Source: Actinomycetota bacterium (lineage in GTDB: Bacteria; Actinomycetota; Acidimicrobiia; IMCC26256; PALSA-610). Taken from it: 6,047 nt of DNA. The stretch covers positions 1 to 6,047 of the forward strand of contig JAUZEM010000608.1 of assembly GCA_030839005.1 (NCBI GenBank). Reading direction: 5' to 3'. Positions 1 to 6,047 of this stretch are shown piece by piece (within the stretch, counting starts at the first letter, position 1; each line of letters begins with the position of its first letter). Under the pieces are notes generated by a model. It had not been told where the DNA came from, did not search any database, and saw nothing but the letters and a program-made list of their open reading frames with translations. Position numbers and translations under genes: made by a program.

Positions 1-922
1 CCCGGTCGGTGGAAGCGACAATGTCGGTAAACATGATGGTTTTCAACCGGCGGTCGCCGCGCTTGTCCCATCCACTGCCGAACATGAACTCGCCAAATGT
101 CCGAGCCGCTTGCGGATCGTCGAACCAATACATCGACGACAACGATTCGAGCAAACGCGCGCCGGGAATGCGCGCCGCCAGGTCACGTGCCGCCTCGACC
201 GACGTATGGACCAGTTCGCCGGTGTACAGGACCAGCGTCCGGACTGCGATCCGCGGCAGCAGTGCGGTCACGTCAGAGAAAAAGGCGGCACGGACCCACC
301 GAGCTGCGGTCGAGGGACTCGCGGCAGTGCGCTCAAACCGGCCACAAAACTCGCGGAAACGTTTGTCGGAGCCCAGGGACCGCGAGCTGTTGAACACGAC
401 CGCGCCGGTTCCCCATTGCGCTTGAACCAGTTCGACGAGCGCGTCGAGGTCCTCGCCAGTCGCCCCATAGGGTCGATCGTGAGCGCGTATCCCGCACACC
501 GAGCAGTTCGCCAACACGAGTGCTTCCACCCGTTCCGGATGCGCGACTGCGAGCGCGACGGCAGCATGGCCGCCGAAGCCCTCACCGAACAGGACGACGC
601 GATCCATTCCAATCGCGTCCATCACCGCGATCGCGTCTTGCACCCACGCGTCAACATCGCCGAGATCGTCGACCGCAACCGGGTCGGATGGTCCGATGCC
701 CCGCGGATCGAACATCGCGCACCGCGCCAAGCTCCCCTGATACTGCTGATTCCGAAGATGCGCTGGATGCTCCCAACAAGCATCGACGCTCGCAGCCCAC
801 TCCTTCACGTTCAGCAGATCCAGACCGCCTCCCCCATAAACCCGATACGCGACGCAACCACCCCCCGACACACGCGCGTACCTCACCGGCGGCACCTCGA
901 TCGCTCCAACATCCGATGTCAC
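1..922 (-). CDS. Alpha/beta-hydrolase-fold domain fused to class III adenylate/guanylate cyclase (3' end cut by window edge)
   Basis: Hand translation of the minus strand gives about 307 residues before the window edge. Residues ~14-285 match the alpha/beta-hydrolase domain found at the N-terminus of many actinobacterial class III cyclases: RYAR start, FDPRGIGPSD oxyanion/strand region, HPERVEALVL after the nucleophile elbow, and the FERTAASPSTAA cap segment. From residue ~291 the text RRLKTIMFTDIVASTDR is the first strand of a class III cyclase, with the first metal-binding Asp at ~300; the rest of that domain lies outside the window. The hydrolase triad looks lost: the elbow reads GEGFGG with Gly115 where Ser is expected, the acid position is Glu236 (TGE), and Ser263 sits at the His position. 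I infer a ligand-sensing rather than hydrolytic domain controlling cyclic nucleotide synthesis. The GTG at 922 was chosen for its AGGA box and because homology begins just after it, but the frame stays open upstream, so the start is uncertain. Third-position GC in the first ~70 codons is lower than in the next gene. Confidence 0.85.
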   Translation of the reverse strand, partial: MTSDVGAIEVPPVRYARVSGGGCVAYRVYGGGGLDLLNVKEWAASVDACWEHPAHLRNQQYQGSLARCAMFDPRGIGPSDPVAVDDLGDVDAWVQDAIAVMDAIGMDRVVLFGEGFGGHAAVALAVAHPERVEALVLANCSVCGIRAHDRPYGATGEDLDALVELVQAQWGTGAVVFNSSRSLGSDKRFREFCGRFERTAASPSTAARWVRAAFFSDVTALLPRIAVRTLVLYTGELVHTSVEAARDLAARIPGARLLESLSSMYWFDDPQAARTFGEFMFGSGWDKRGDRRLKTIMFTDIVASTDR

Positions 923-929
923 AAGAACA

Positions 930-933
930 TCCT
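930..933 (-). promoter_or_regulatory. Probable ribosome binding site (AGGA) for the hydrolase-cyclase gene
   Basis: On the minus strand AGGA lies 7 bases before the GTG at 922. This is a good Shine-Dalgarno distance, and it is the main reason for choosing this start over the in-frame GTGs at 940, 937, 895 and 886 and the ATG at 1237. Confidence 0.45.
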
Positions 934-1083
934 GCACCACAAGTCCCGGCCACGGCAGACAACCCGGCAGCGCTACCCCAGCCCGAGCACGTCCCGGTCG
1001 CTTGGGGAGTCGCGTATCGGCCGACCCTCGCACGACGACGCTGCTCGTCAAGACCTCACCAACCGCACAACGCCGAGGTAAAG

Positions 1084-1151
1084 GTGTCCCCGAACGAGCG
1101 TCCCCGAATCTCGCGCCCCGGGGTATCCCACATCGCCGGCTCTGCGGCGGT
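1084..1151 (-). repeat. Degenerate ~68-bp intergenic repeat, copy A
   Basis: This stretch aligns with 5245-5311 in the same orientation, at roughly 47 of 68 positions by hand count with one single-base gap. Both copies have a central GTCCCCGAA (here 1100-1108) and the block TCGCCGGC followed by GGCGGT. Here GTCCCCGAA also occurs at 1086-1094, making a 14-base tandem pair. On the minus strand the copy shows three GGGAC-like boxes, one of them GGGAT. It also contains the palindrome CCCCGGGG at 1116-1123. The family is unknown to me. It may be a short dispersed (REP-like) element or the remnant of a mobile sequence. Confidence 0.45.
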
Positions 1152-1238
1152 TCGCGTGAGCCGCGCTTGCGCTCCCAGTCGGAGTCGATCAGCAGGGTGT
1201 TCCGCCGCTTCGGTCTGACGTAGCTGGCCAAGGGCATT

Positions 1239-3986
1239 TCACGCGGAATCGCTGAGCTCGACGGCACGAAGCGACGCGAGGATGTGATCGAGGATCTCGT
1301 CGTAGCCGATGCGGGCGCCGCGCGTGACGAGCTCCGCGAAGCGCTCCTTGCCGACGTGCTCCCGCATCGCGCGTACGTCGGGCGGTTTCCGGCTTGGCGG
1401 TGCAGGCATGTCGCGCAGCACTCGGAGCTCGCCGTCAAGGATCGAGCCGATGATAACCAGCGCGGCCTCCGGGTCTCCGAGAAGCTCGAGCAGCTCGACC
1501 GCGTACCCGCAGGCGCCGTCCAGCTCGGCGTTGCGTCCGGCCGGCCGGCATGCAGCGATCGCGGCGGTCATGTTGCGGGCGGCGTCGTGGTCGCGACCCT
1601 GCTGCGCGTCGATGAGCGCGGCCTGCATGTAGGCGGCGCCGAGACCGCTGAACCGCACGCCCGCGCGTCCGAGGTCTATGCACTCCTGGAAGTGGCGACG
1701 TGCCTGCTCGGGTTCGACGCTCGCGAGCGTCATACCGATCTGCATGTTCGCCCGCGCGATCGTGGACGGCGCGCCGCCCCGGTGAGCCAGCGCGAGGATC
1801 TGGGGTGCGAGCTCGAGTGCTCGGGCCGTGTCGCCGAGGTTCGACGCCGCGAGCGAGTAGCCGATGAGCACCCAGGCCTGCTCGGTCGCCTCTCGGCCGG
1901 TCGCGGCCTGGTTCACGTGGTACGTGTCGAGCCCGGCGACCAGCTGTCCCATTTGCTCGAGGCTGGCGATGCCGGGCAGGGACATCGTGCGCAGCACCCG
2001 GTAGCTCCATCTGCTCACGTCAGGTTGAATGGCGTAAGCCTGTTCGAGCAACTCCGGCGTGCCGGTCGGCTCGCCGCGATAGTTCTCGGTGATGGCCGAA
2101 ACCATCAGTTCCTGCTGCTCGTCGGGACTCAGTGAATCCTTCAGCGCGAGCGCGCGGTTGGCGAACAGCCCGATCGGTGCGTTGCCGATCATTCGCTCCT
2201 CGTCGAGCGCCATGGCGACTTGCAACAGGCTGCGGATGTCGCCGGTGTCGAGGGCCCATATGCACGCCGCGCGGATGTTGTCGAGCTCGGTCATCAGTCG
2301 CGCGCGCGCATCGAGCTCCTCGGCGGTCATCAGCCCGTCGCCGATCTCGATCGTCACTCCGACGTAGTGGTCCAGGTGGCGCCGACGGCAGCGATCACCC
2401 TCGTTCGACTCGTCGATACGCTCGCGTGCGTACTGGCGCATGGTCTCAAGCATCTGGTAGCGCACCGAGCCATCGGGTTGCTCCTCGGTCGTCACCATCG
2501 ACTTGCGTACGAGTCCATCGAGCGCGTCGAGCACGCGCCAGGAGTCGAGTTGTTCGTCGGCGACGACGGCGCGCACCGCGCGGGTGTCGAAGGAGCCGGT
2601 GAACGTGGCGAGCCGGGCGAACACCGTCCGTTCGTCGTCGTTCAGCAACGAATATGACCAGTCGACGGTCGCCCGCAAGGTTTGGTGGCGCTCGAGCGCG
2701 ACCCGCCGACCGCCGGTGAGGAGGCGGAAGCGCTCGTCGAGCAGCGTGAGTATCTCGTCGACGCCGAGCGATGCCGCGCGCGACGCGGCCAGCTCGATCG
2801 CGAGCGGGATGCCGTCGAGCCGGACGCACAGCTCGTTGACTGTCGCGGCGTTCGACGCGTCAAGCGTGAACCTGCTTCGCACGGCCTCGGCGCGGTCGAC
2901 GAACAGTCGCACCGCGTCGCTCTCGTTGATCGCCTCGACCGAGTTCACGTCGCTCGTACGCAAAGAGCGCAGCGCGACGATGTGTTCGCCGTCGACGTCG
3001 AGGCCCTCGCGGCTTGTCGCGAGCACCGAAACGCCGGGCGCGGCGCGTAGCACCCGGTCGACGAGCCGTGCCGCGGGGTCGACAAGATGCTCGCAGTTGT
3101 CCAGGAGCCACAGCAGCTCCCGGGAACGTAGCGCCTCCACGATGCTGTCGAGCAGCGACATGCCGCCCCGAGGCTCGATCGAGAACGCCGAAGCGACCAC
3201 ACTCGCCATGGCGTCGCCGTCGAGCGCGGCGGCGAGCTCGGTGAGCCACACGCCGTCGGGGAAGTTGCCAATCGCCTCCGCGCCGGCCTGCAGAGCGAGG
3301 CGCGTCTTACCGACACCGCCCACGCCGGTGATGGTGACGAGCCGATGCTCCTCGACGGCTTTGCGCAAACGCGCGATCTCGGCGTCGCGGCCGATGAAGC
3401 TGGTGAGCTGGGTCGGCAGATTGGTGGAGAGGGTGTCGAGCGAACGCAGCGGCGGAAAATCGAACGTGAGGCCGACGGCCACGACCTGATGGACACGTTC
3501 GGGCCGAGAGAGGTCGCGCAGGCGGTGCTCACCGAGGTCGCGCAGCTTGATCGCGGGCTCATCACGCAACACCGCAGCCGCGGCATCGGAGATCAGTATC
3601 TGGCCACCGTGACCGATCGCCATGATGCGCGCCGCGCGGTTGACCGCGGCGCCGTAATAGTCGCCGTCGCGCTCCTCGGCCGCACCCGTGTGCACGCCCA
3701 TGCGCGCCGAGATCGCGGCTTCAGCCGGCCACATCTCGGCGTCGAGCGCACGTTGCGCGTCGATCGCGGCGAGCACCCCGTCGGCTGCCGCGCCGAAGGC
3801 AGCGTGCGCGCCGTCGCCGGTGGTCTTGACGATGGTGCCGCCGTGAGCCGCGACCGCGGCGCGTACGAGCGCGTCGTGGCGTGCCAGCGCGGTCGGCATC
3901 GCGTCGGGCTGTTCCTCCCACAGGCGAGTCGAGCCCTCGATGTCGGTGAAGAGAAAGGTTACCGTGCCCGACGGCGGCTGGGCCAC
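1239..3986 (-). CDS. Class III adenylate cyclase - NB-ARC/STAND ATPase - TPR-like protein
   Basis: This 915-residue, probably cytoplasmic signalling enzyme is predicted to make cAMP from ATP under control of an NTPase switch. Residues ~5-170 form a class III cyclase with all six expected catalytic residues visible: metal-binding Asp15 (FTDIEGS) and Asp58, base-selecting Lys54 and Asp109, and transition-state Asn116 and Arg120 (VNRAAR). The Lys/Asp pair is the adenylate-type signature. A linker ending LTSFIGR leads to an NB-ARC ATPase (~197-420): Walker A GVGGVGKT at 221-228, Walker B LLWLLDN ending near Asp296, sensor ATSRE at 323-327, and GIPLAIELAA at 392-401. A winged-helix-like segment follows (RHQTLRATVDWSY, 433-445). 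The tail from ~530 is Ala/Leu-rich helical repeat resembling TPRs. No LuxR-type DNA-binding domain ends the protein, unlike several mycobacterial relatives, so output is probably cAMP only. The start is GTG with no Shine-Dalgarno; homology begins within 10 residues, so it is well placed. The gene diverges from the acyltransferase-cNMP gene. Confidence 0.93.
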   Translation of the reverse strand: MAQPPSGTVTFLFTDIEGSTRLWEEQPDAMPTALARHDALVRAAVAAHGGTIVKTTGDGAHAAFGAAADGVLAAIDAQRALDAEMWPAEAAISARMGVHTGAAEERDGDYYGAAVNRAARIMAIGHGGQILISDAAAAVLRDEPAIKLRDLGEHRLRDLSRPERVHQVVAVGLTFDFPPLRSLDTLSTNLPTQLTSFIGRDAEIARLRKAVEEHRLVTITGVGGVGKTRLALQAGAEAIGNFPDGVWLTELAAALDGDAMASVVASAFSIEPRGGMSLLDSIVEALRSRELLWLLDNCEHLVDPAARLVDRVLRAAPGVSVLATSREGLDVDGEHIVALRSLRTSDVNSVEAINESDAVRLFVDRAEAVRSRFTLDASNAATVNELCVRLDGIPLAIELAASRAASLGVDEILTLLDERFRLLTGGRRVALERHQTLRATVDWSYSLLNDDERTVFARLATFTGSFDTRAVRAVVADEQLDSWRVLDALDGLVRKSMVTTEEQPDGSVRYQMLETMRQYARERIDESNEGDRCRRRHLDHYVGVTIEIGDGLMTAEELDARARLMTELDNIRAACIWALDTGDIRSLLQVAMALDEERMIGNAPIGLFANRALALKDSLSPDEQQELMVSAITENYRGEPTGTPELLEQAYAIQPDVSRWSYRVLRTMSLPGIASLEQMGQLVAGLDTYHVNQAATGREATEQAWVLIGYSLAASNLGDTARALELAPQILALAHRGGAPSTIARANMQIGMTLASVEPEQARRHFQECIDLGRAGVRFSGLGAAYMQAALIDAQQGRDHDAARNMTAAIAACRPAGRNAELDGACGYAVELLELLGDPEAALVIIGSILDGELRVLRDMPAPPSRKPPDVRAMREHVGKERFAELVTRGARIGYDEILDHILASLRAVELSDSA

Positions 3987-3992
3987 GTTTCA

Positions 3993-3998
3993 AGTATG
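3993..3998 (-). promoter_or_regulatory. Candidate -10 box for a leaderless cyclase transcript
   Basis: On the minus strand CATACT is followed by six bases and then the GTG start at 3986, which is the spacing expected if transcription starts at the first base of the start codon. The lack of any Shine-Dalgarno sequence before this GTG fits a leaderless mRNA, which is common in actinobacteria. No recognisable -35 hexamer lies 17-18 bases upstream, so this is tentative. Confidence 0.3.
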
Positions 3999-4005
3999 TC
4001 AGCCT

Positions 4006-4017
4006 GCGCTCGAGCGC
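4006..4017. promoter_or_regulatory. Perfect 12-bp palindrome in the divergent promoter region, candidate operator
   Basis: GCGCTCGAGCGC lies in the 62-base gap between the divergently transcribed cyclase and acyltransferase genes, just upstream of the candidate -10 box of the cyclase. A dimeric regulator bound here could control both genes. It does not match the CRP-type TGTGA-N6-TCACA site. A GC-rich palindrome of this length can also arise by chance. Confidence 0.25.
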
Positions 4018-4048
4018 CGCGGTGGCACGTCGGTCAGACTGGAAAGTG

Positions 4049-5131
4049 ATGGCTTACGAGTTCGCTCGCGCGACGACCGCCGCGGAGATCGAGGCTGTGC
4101 AGCGCCTCCGGCACGCGGTGTACGTGGAGGAGATGAAGCGCTACGACGACGTCGCGGGTGCTGACGACGGCCGGTTCGCCGAAGCCGAAGACCAGCACGG
4201 CTGGATTTGCTACGCCCGCGACGGCGACCAAATCGTGGCCGCGACGCGCATGAGCTGGGGTGGTGATGGCTTTTCGAGCCGTCAGATCGACCAGTACCAG
4301 CTCACCCCGTTCCTCGCCGAGCTCCCTCCCGACGTGATGGGAGTCGGCGAGCGCAACACGGTTCTCCCTTCGTATCGCGGGACTGGAGTGCTCGACCAGC
4401 TGCTGGCGTACAGCAGCGGTGCGACCACGGTGAAGGACCTTCGGGTGGTGTTCGGCTGTTGCGAGCCGCATCTGCTGTCGCTCTACTTGAAAATGGGGCA
4501 ACGCACGTACGCGCCGCACAACATCAACAGCCCCTCGGCGGGGTACCTCATCCCACTCGTTTCGTTCGTCCCCGACGTCGATGCCTTGCGCGGCCTCGGC
4601 TCCGAAACCGCACCCGACGCGCTCCCCCAGTGCGTCGAAGCAGTGCTGGCGCGCGGACCTTCGGTCCGCAGCGAGGTGCTCTCCGCACCCGAGGACTACT
4701 GGAGCGAGATCCGCCACACCCTCGACGAGCTCGACGCGCAACAAATCTCGACGTTCGACGGTTTCACCGACGACGAAGCCCAACGATGCGTAGCACGCAG
4801 CACGATCATCGAGTGCGCGCAGGGCGATCGGGTGCTCAAGCGAGGCGGCACCGCACGCAACATCTTCGTCGTGTTGGACGGCGCGCTCGAAGTCCGCGAC
4901 GGCGACACGATCGTCAACGTGTTGAGTGCAGGCGACGCGTTCGGGGAGATGGCGTTCCTCCTGGAGCGGCCCCGCTCCTTCGACGTCGACGCCGCCATCG
5001 ACCCCACCCGCATCCTGAGCCTCAGCGAAGGCGCGCTCCGCACGATGATCGCCGAAGACGCGACGATCGCCGCCAAGCTGTTGCTCAACCTCTCGCGCAT
5101 GCTCTGCGTCAAACTCATCCGAGCAAGCTGA
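4049..5131 (+). CDS. GNAT-like acyltransferase with C-terminal cyclic-nucleotide-binding domain
   Basis: The protein has 360 residues from the ATG. Residues ~4-190 resemble the GNAT/N-acyltransferase fold: RHAVYVEEM at 21-29 is the RYxVYxxE-type opening seen in autoinducer-synthase-like and N-acyl amino acid synthase-like enzymes, GERNTVLPSYRGTGV has the acyl-CoA pyrophosphate loop (Arg110-Gly111-Thr112-Gly113), and LYLKMGQRTY is the late GNAT segment. The loop lacks the final Gly/Ala of the strict RxxGxG/A motif. Residues ~236-355 form a cNMP-binding beta-roll whose phosphate-binding cassette is intact: FGEMAFLLERPRS at 298-310, with Glu300 for the ribose and Arg309 for the phosphate. I infer a cAMP-regulated acyl- or acetyltransferase; the substrate is unknown. 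Mycobacterial Pat combines the same two domains in the opposite order. Starts: GTG at 4022 adds nine residues with no Shine-Dalgarno; ATG 4049 has GGAAAG only 2 bases upstream, but fits where the conserved region begins. The neighbouring divergent adenylate cyclase is a plausible cAMP source. Confidence 0.88.
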   Translation: MAYEFARATTAAEIEAVQRLRHAVYVEEMKRYDDVAGADDGRFAEAEDQHGWICYARDGDQIVAATRMSWGGDGFSSRQIDQYQLTPFLAELPPDVMGVGERNTVLPSYRGTGVLDQLLAYSSGATTVKDLRVVFGCCEPHLLSLYLKMGQRTYAPHNINSPSAGYLIPLVSFVPDVDALRGLGSETAPDALPQCVEAVLARGPSVRSEVLSAPEDYWSEIRHTLDELDAQQISTFDGFTDDEAQRCVARSTIIECAQGDRVLKRGGTARNIFVVLDGALEVRDGDTIVNVLSAGDAFGEMAFLLERPRSFDVDAAIDPTRILSLSEGALRTMIAEDATIAAKLLLNLSRMLCVKLIRAS

Positions 5132-5244
5132 GCCCGACCGACTCGACGTCAGGCCCGAATCCCGCTGCGATGGCCGTTCGGCGAAGGTCGACGCAGTTCG
5201 AGTCCTGAACGGCACGACCCGTTCGCATCGACCAGGTCGAGGAC

Positions 5245-5311
5245 GCGTCCCACAACACCTGTCCCCGAACACCGACGCCCGGCTGTCCCAGTTCGCCGGC
5301 ACCGAGGCGGT
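5245..5311 (-). repeat. Degenerate ~68-bp intergenic repeat, copy B
   Basis: This is the partner of the copy at 1084-1151, in the same orientation. It shares GTCCCCGAA (5261-5269), the CCCGG block, TCGCCGGC (5293-5300) and GGCGGT (5306-5311). The minus strand shows three GGGAC boxes. It lies in the 224-base gap between the convergent ends of the acyltransferase and serine hydrolase genes. No other gene is visible in that gap (5132-5355), and no strong hairpin with a T-tract was found. Confidence 0.45.
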
Positions 5312-5355
5312 CGCGATCGCGATGCCCGAGACACCGTGTGCGGACAGGTTTTCGA

Positions 5356-6047
5356 TCAGGTGTCGATTGCGGCGGTGACGGCGTTGGCGAAGAGGTCGGC
5401 TTGCCATCTCGGCATGCCGTCCCCGCCGACAGCGGCCATGGGCGCGAAGAACACGCCGACCAGTTCGTGGGCTGGGTCGCACCACAGGTACGTGCCGGTG
5501 GCTCCGGCGTGGGAGAAGGTGCCGGGTGGGTGGGTCGGGTAGCCGTTCCATCGCTCGTGAGAGGCGACGCCCCAGCCGTAACCCCACGACCCTTCGTCGT
5601 GTCGTTCTATGACGGCGAGCACGCCGGGCACGCCAGGTATCTGGTTGGTGACCATCGCGTCGACAGTGGATGGGGCGAGCAGCCGTGCGGACGCGCCTTG
5701 GCCGCGGTCGAGGAATGCCTGACCGAACACCGCCATGTCGCGCGCCGTTGAGCACCCGCCCAAACTCGCGGCGGGGATGTCGGCGAGGGGTACTTCCCAC
5801 GCGAAAGCCATGAAGCCCTCCGCGTGCACCCGCACGAGGCGCGCGACCTCGTCGTCGGGGATCGGCCAGTAGCTGTTGGTCATTCCCAGGGGTCCGAGGA
5901 TGCGGTCCTGCACGAACGTCGGGTACGGCTGGCCGCTGACGCGGTGGACGATCTCGCCGAGCAACTCGTAGTTGAGGTTGTCGTAGAACATCTCAGCGCC
6001 CGGCGTATTTCGCAGTGGCCGGTCGTACGCCATCCCCAAGAGGCGGT
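5356..6047 (-). CDS. Beta-lactamase class C-like serine hydrolase, N-terminus beyond window edge
   Basis: About 230 C-terminal residues of a serine hydrolase of the class C beta-lactamase/esterase/D-ala-D-ala peptidase superfamily are visible, ending with TGA at 5356-5358. Two of the three active-site motifs can be seen: YxN as FYDNLNY (Tyr-Asp-Asn codons at 5977-5985) and the third-box HxG as FSHAGATG (His-Ala-Gly codons at 5503-5511). The SxxK motif with the nucleophilic serine must lie upstream, outside the window. Other family landmarks are LRNTPGAEMFY before YxN, LLGEIVHRVSGQPY, ILGPLGMTNSYWP, GGCSTARDMAVFGQAFL and a GYGWGV strand. The frame is open to the right edge, so the TTG at 6039 and ATG at 6033 are internal codons, not starts. 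No signal peptide can be judged. The likely role is an esterase or peptidase of unknown substrate; true antibiotic resistance is not implied. It converges with the acyltransferase gene and has no clear functional link to it. Confidence 0.92.
   Translation of the reverse strand, partial: RLLGMAYDRPLRNTPGAEMFYDNLNYELLGEIVHRVSGQPYPTFVQDRILGPLGMTNSYWPIPDDEVARLVRVHAEGFMAFAWEVPLADIPAASLGGCSTARDMAVFGQAFLDRGQGASARLLAPSTVDAMVTNQIPGVPGVLAVIERHDEGSWGYGWGVASHERWNGYPTHPPGTFSHAGATGTYLWCDPAHELVGVFFAPMAAVGGDGMPRWQADLFANAVTAAIDT

Larger units (their letters stand above)
923..1238. other. 316-base gap between two minus-strand cyclase genes
   Basis: I see no convincing independent gene here. The gap contains the degenerate repeat at 1084-1151. 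On the minus strand the reading frame of the downstream hydrolase-cyclase gene is free of stops across the whole gap, beginning with an ATG at 1237 placed one base after the TGA of the upstream cyclase. The first ~33 codons of that frame (about 1237-1140) have coding-like G/C third positions; after that, where the repeat begins, codons become irregular and Arg/Gly/Pro-rich. It could be a decayed gene end, a non-conserved N-terminal extension, or chance in GC-rich DNA. No clear intrinsic terminator follows the upstream gene. Confidence 0.5.

Noticed and set aside
110..1081. Long plus-strand open frame (323 codons)
   Set aside because: Its codons lie exactly antisense to the hydrolase-cyclase frame, it is Arg/His/Pro-rich, and it shows no motif.
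1002..1223. Small plus-strand open frame (73 codons) in the gap
   Set aside because: Arg/Ser/Pro-rich with no ribosome binding site or motif, and it covers the repeat; most likely chance.
1284..2135. Plus-strand open frame inside the cyclase-STAND gene
   Set aside because: It is a shadow of the conserved TPR-like region on the other strand, with no domain signature.
3987..4048. CRP/cAMP-receptor binding site in the divergent promoter
   Set aside because: No TGTGA-N6-TCACA-like sequence is present; the nearest half-sites match too poorly.
5140..5204. Inverted repeat GACTCGA...TCGAGTC after the acyltransferase gene
   Set aside because: Seven-base arms separated by about 50 bases, with no T-tract; expected by chance at this GC content.
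5194..5210. tRNA-like T-loop text GTTCGAGTCC
   Set aside because: The flanking bases do not form a 5-bp T stem and no acceptor, D or anticodon arms can be folded around it.
5328..5364. Inverted repeat GACACC...GGTGTC around the serine hydrolase stop codon as a terminator
   Set aside because: The stem is only 6 bp with a loop of over 20 bases and no following T-tract, and it overlaps the coding end.
4034..5800. Long minus-strand open frame (588 codons) across the acyltransferase gene, the gap and part of the serine hydrolase
   Set aside because: It is antisense or out of frame to two genes with clear family motifs, has no recognisable domain, and such stop-free shadows are expected in GC-rich DNA.

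Overview
The window looks like a piece of a high-GC actinobacterial chromosome. Coding stretches are dense, third codon positions are strongly G/C, GTG starts are used, and the gene families fit: class III cyclases joined to alpha/beta-hydrolase or NB-ARC/TPR modules, and a cyclic-nucleotide-binding acyltransferase. These are common in mycobacteria-like and Acidimicrobiia-like actinobacteria. The exact lineage cannot be settled from this sequence alone.

Layout, left to right: (1) a minus-strand gene cut by the left edge (1-922), with an N-terminal alpha/beta-hydrolase-fold domain and the first residues of a class III nucleotide cyclase domain; (2) a 316-base gap (923-1238) containing one copy of a degenerate ~68-bp repeat; (3) a 915-residue minus-strand protein (1239-3986) with a complete class III adenylate cyclase domain, an NB-ARC/STAND ATPase and a helical-repeat tail; (4) a 62-base divergent promoter region (3987-4048) with a 12-bp perfect palindrome and a possible leaderless promoter; (5) a plus-strand protein (4049-5131) with an N-terminal GNAT-like acyltransferase and a C-terminal cyclic-nucleotide-binding domain; (6) a 224-base convergent gap (5132-5355) with the second repeat copy; (7) a class C beta-lactamase-like serine hydrolase (5356-6047, minus), cut by the right edge.

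The most coherent story is a cAMP signalling locus. An apparently active, NTPase-gated adenylate cyclase is transcribed back to back with an acyltransferase that carries an intact cAMP-type phosphate-binding cassette. A second predicted cyclase downstream has a sensor-like hydrolase domain whose catalytic triad appears to be lost. The idea that cyclase-made cAMP controls the neighbouring acyltransferase is inference from domains and gene arrangement, not something the sequence proves. The serine hydrolase has no visible link to this signalling.
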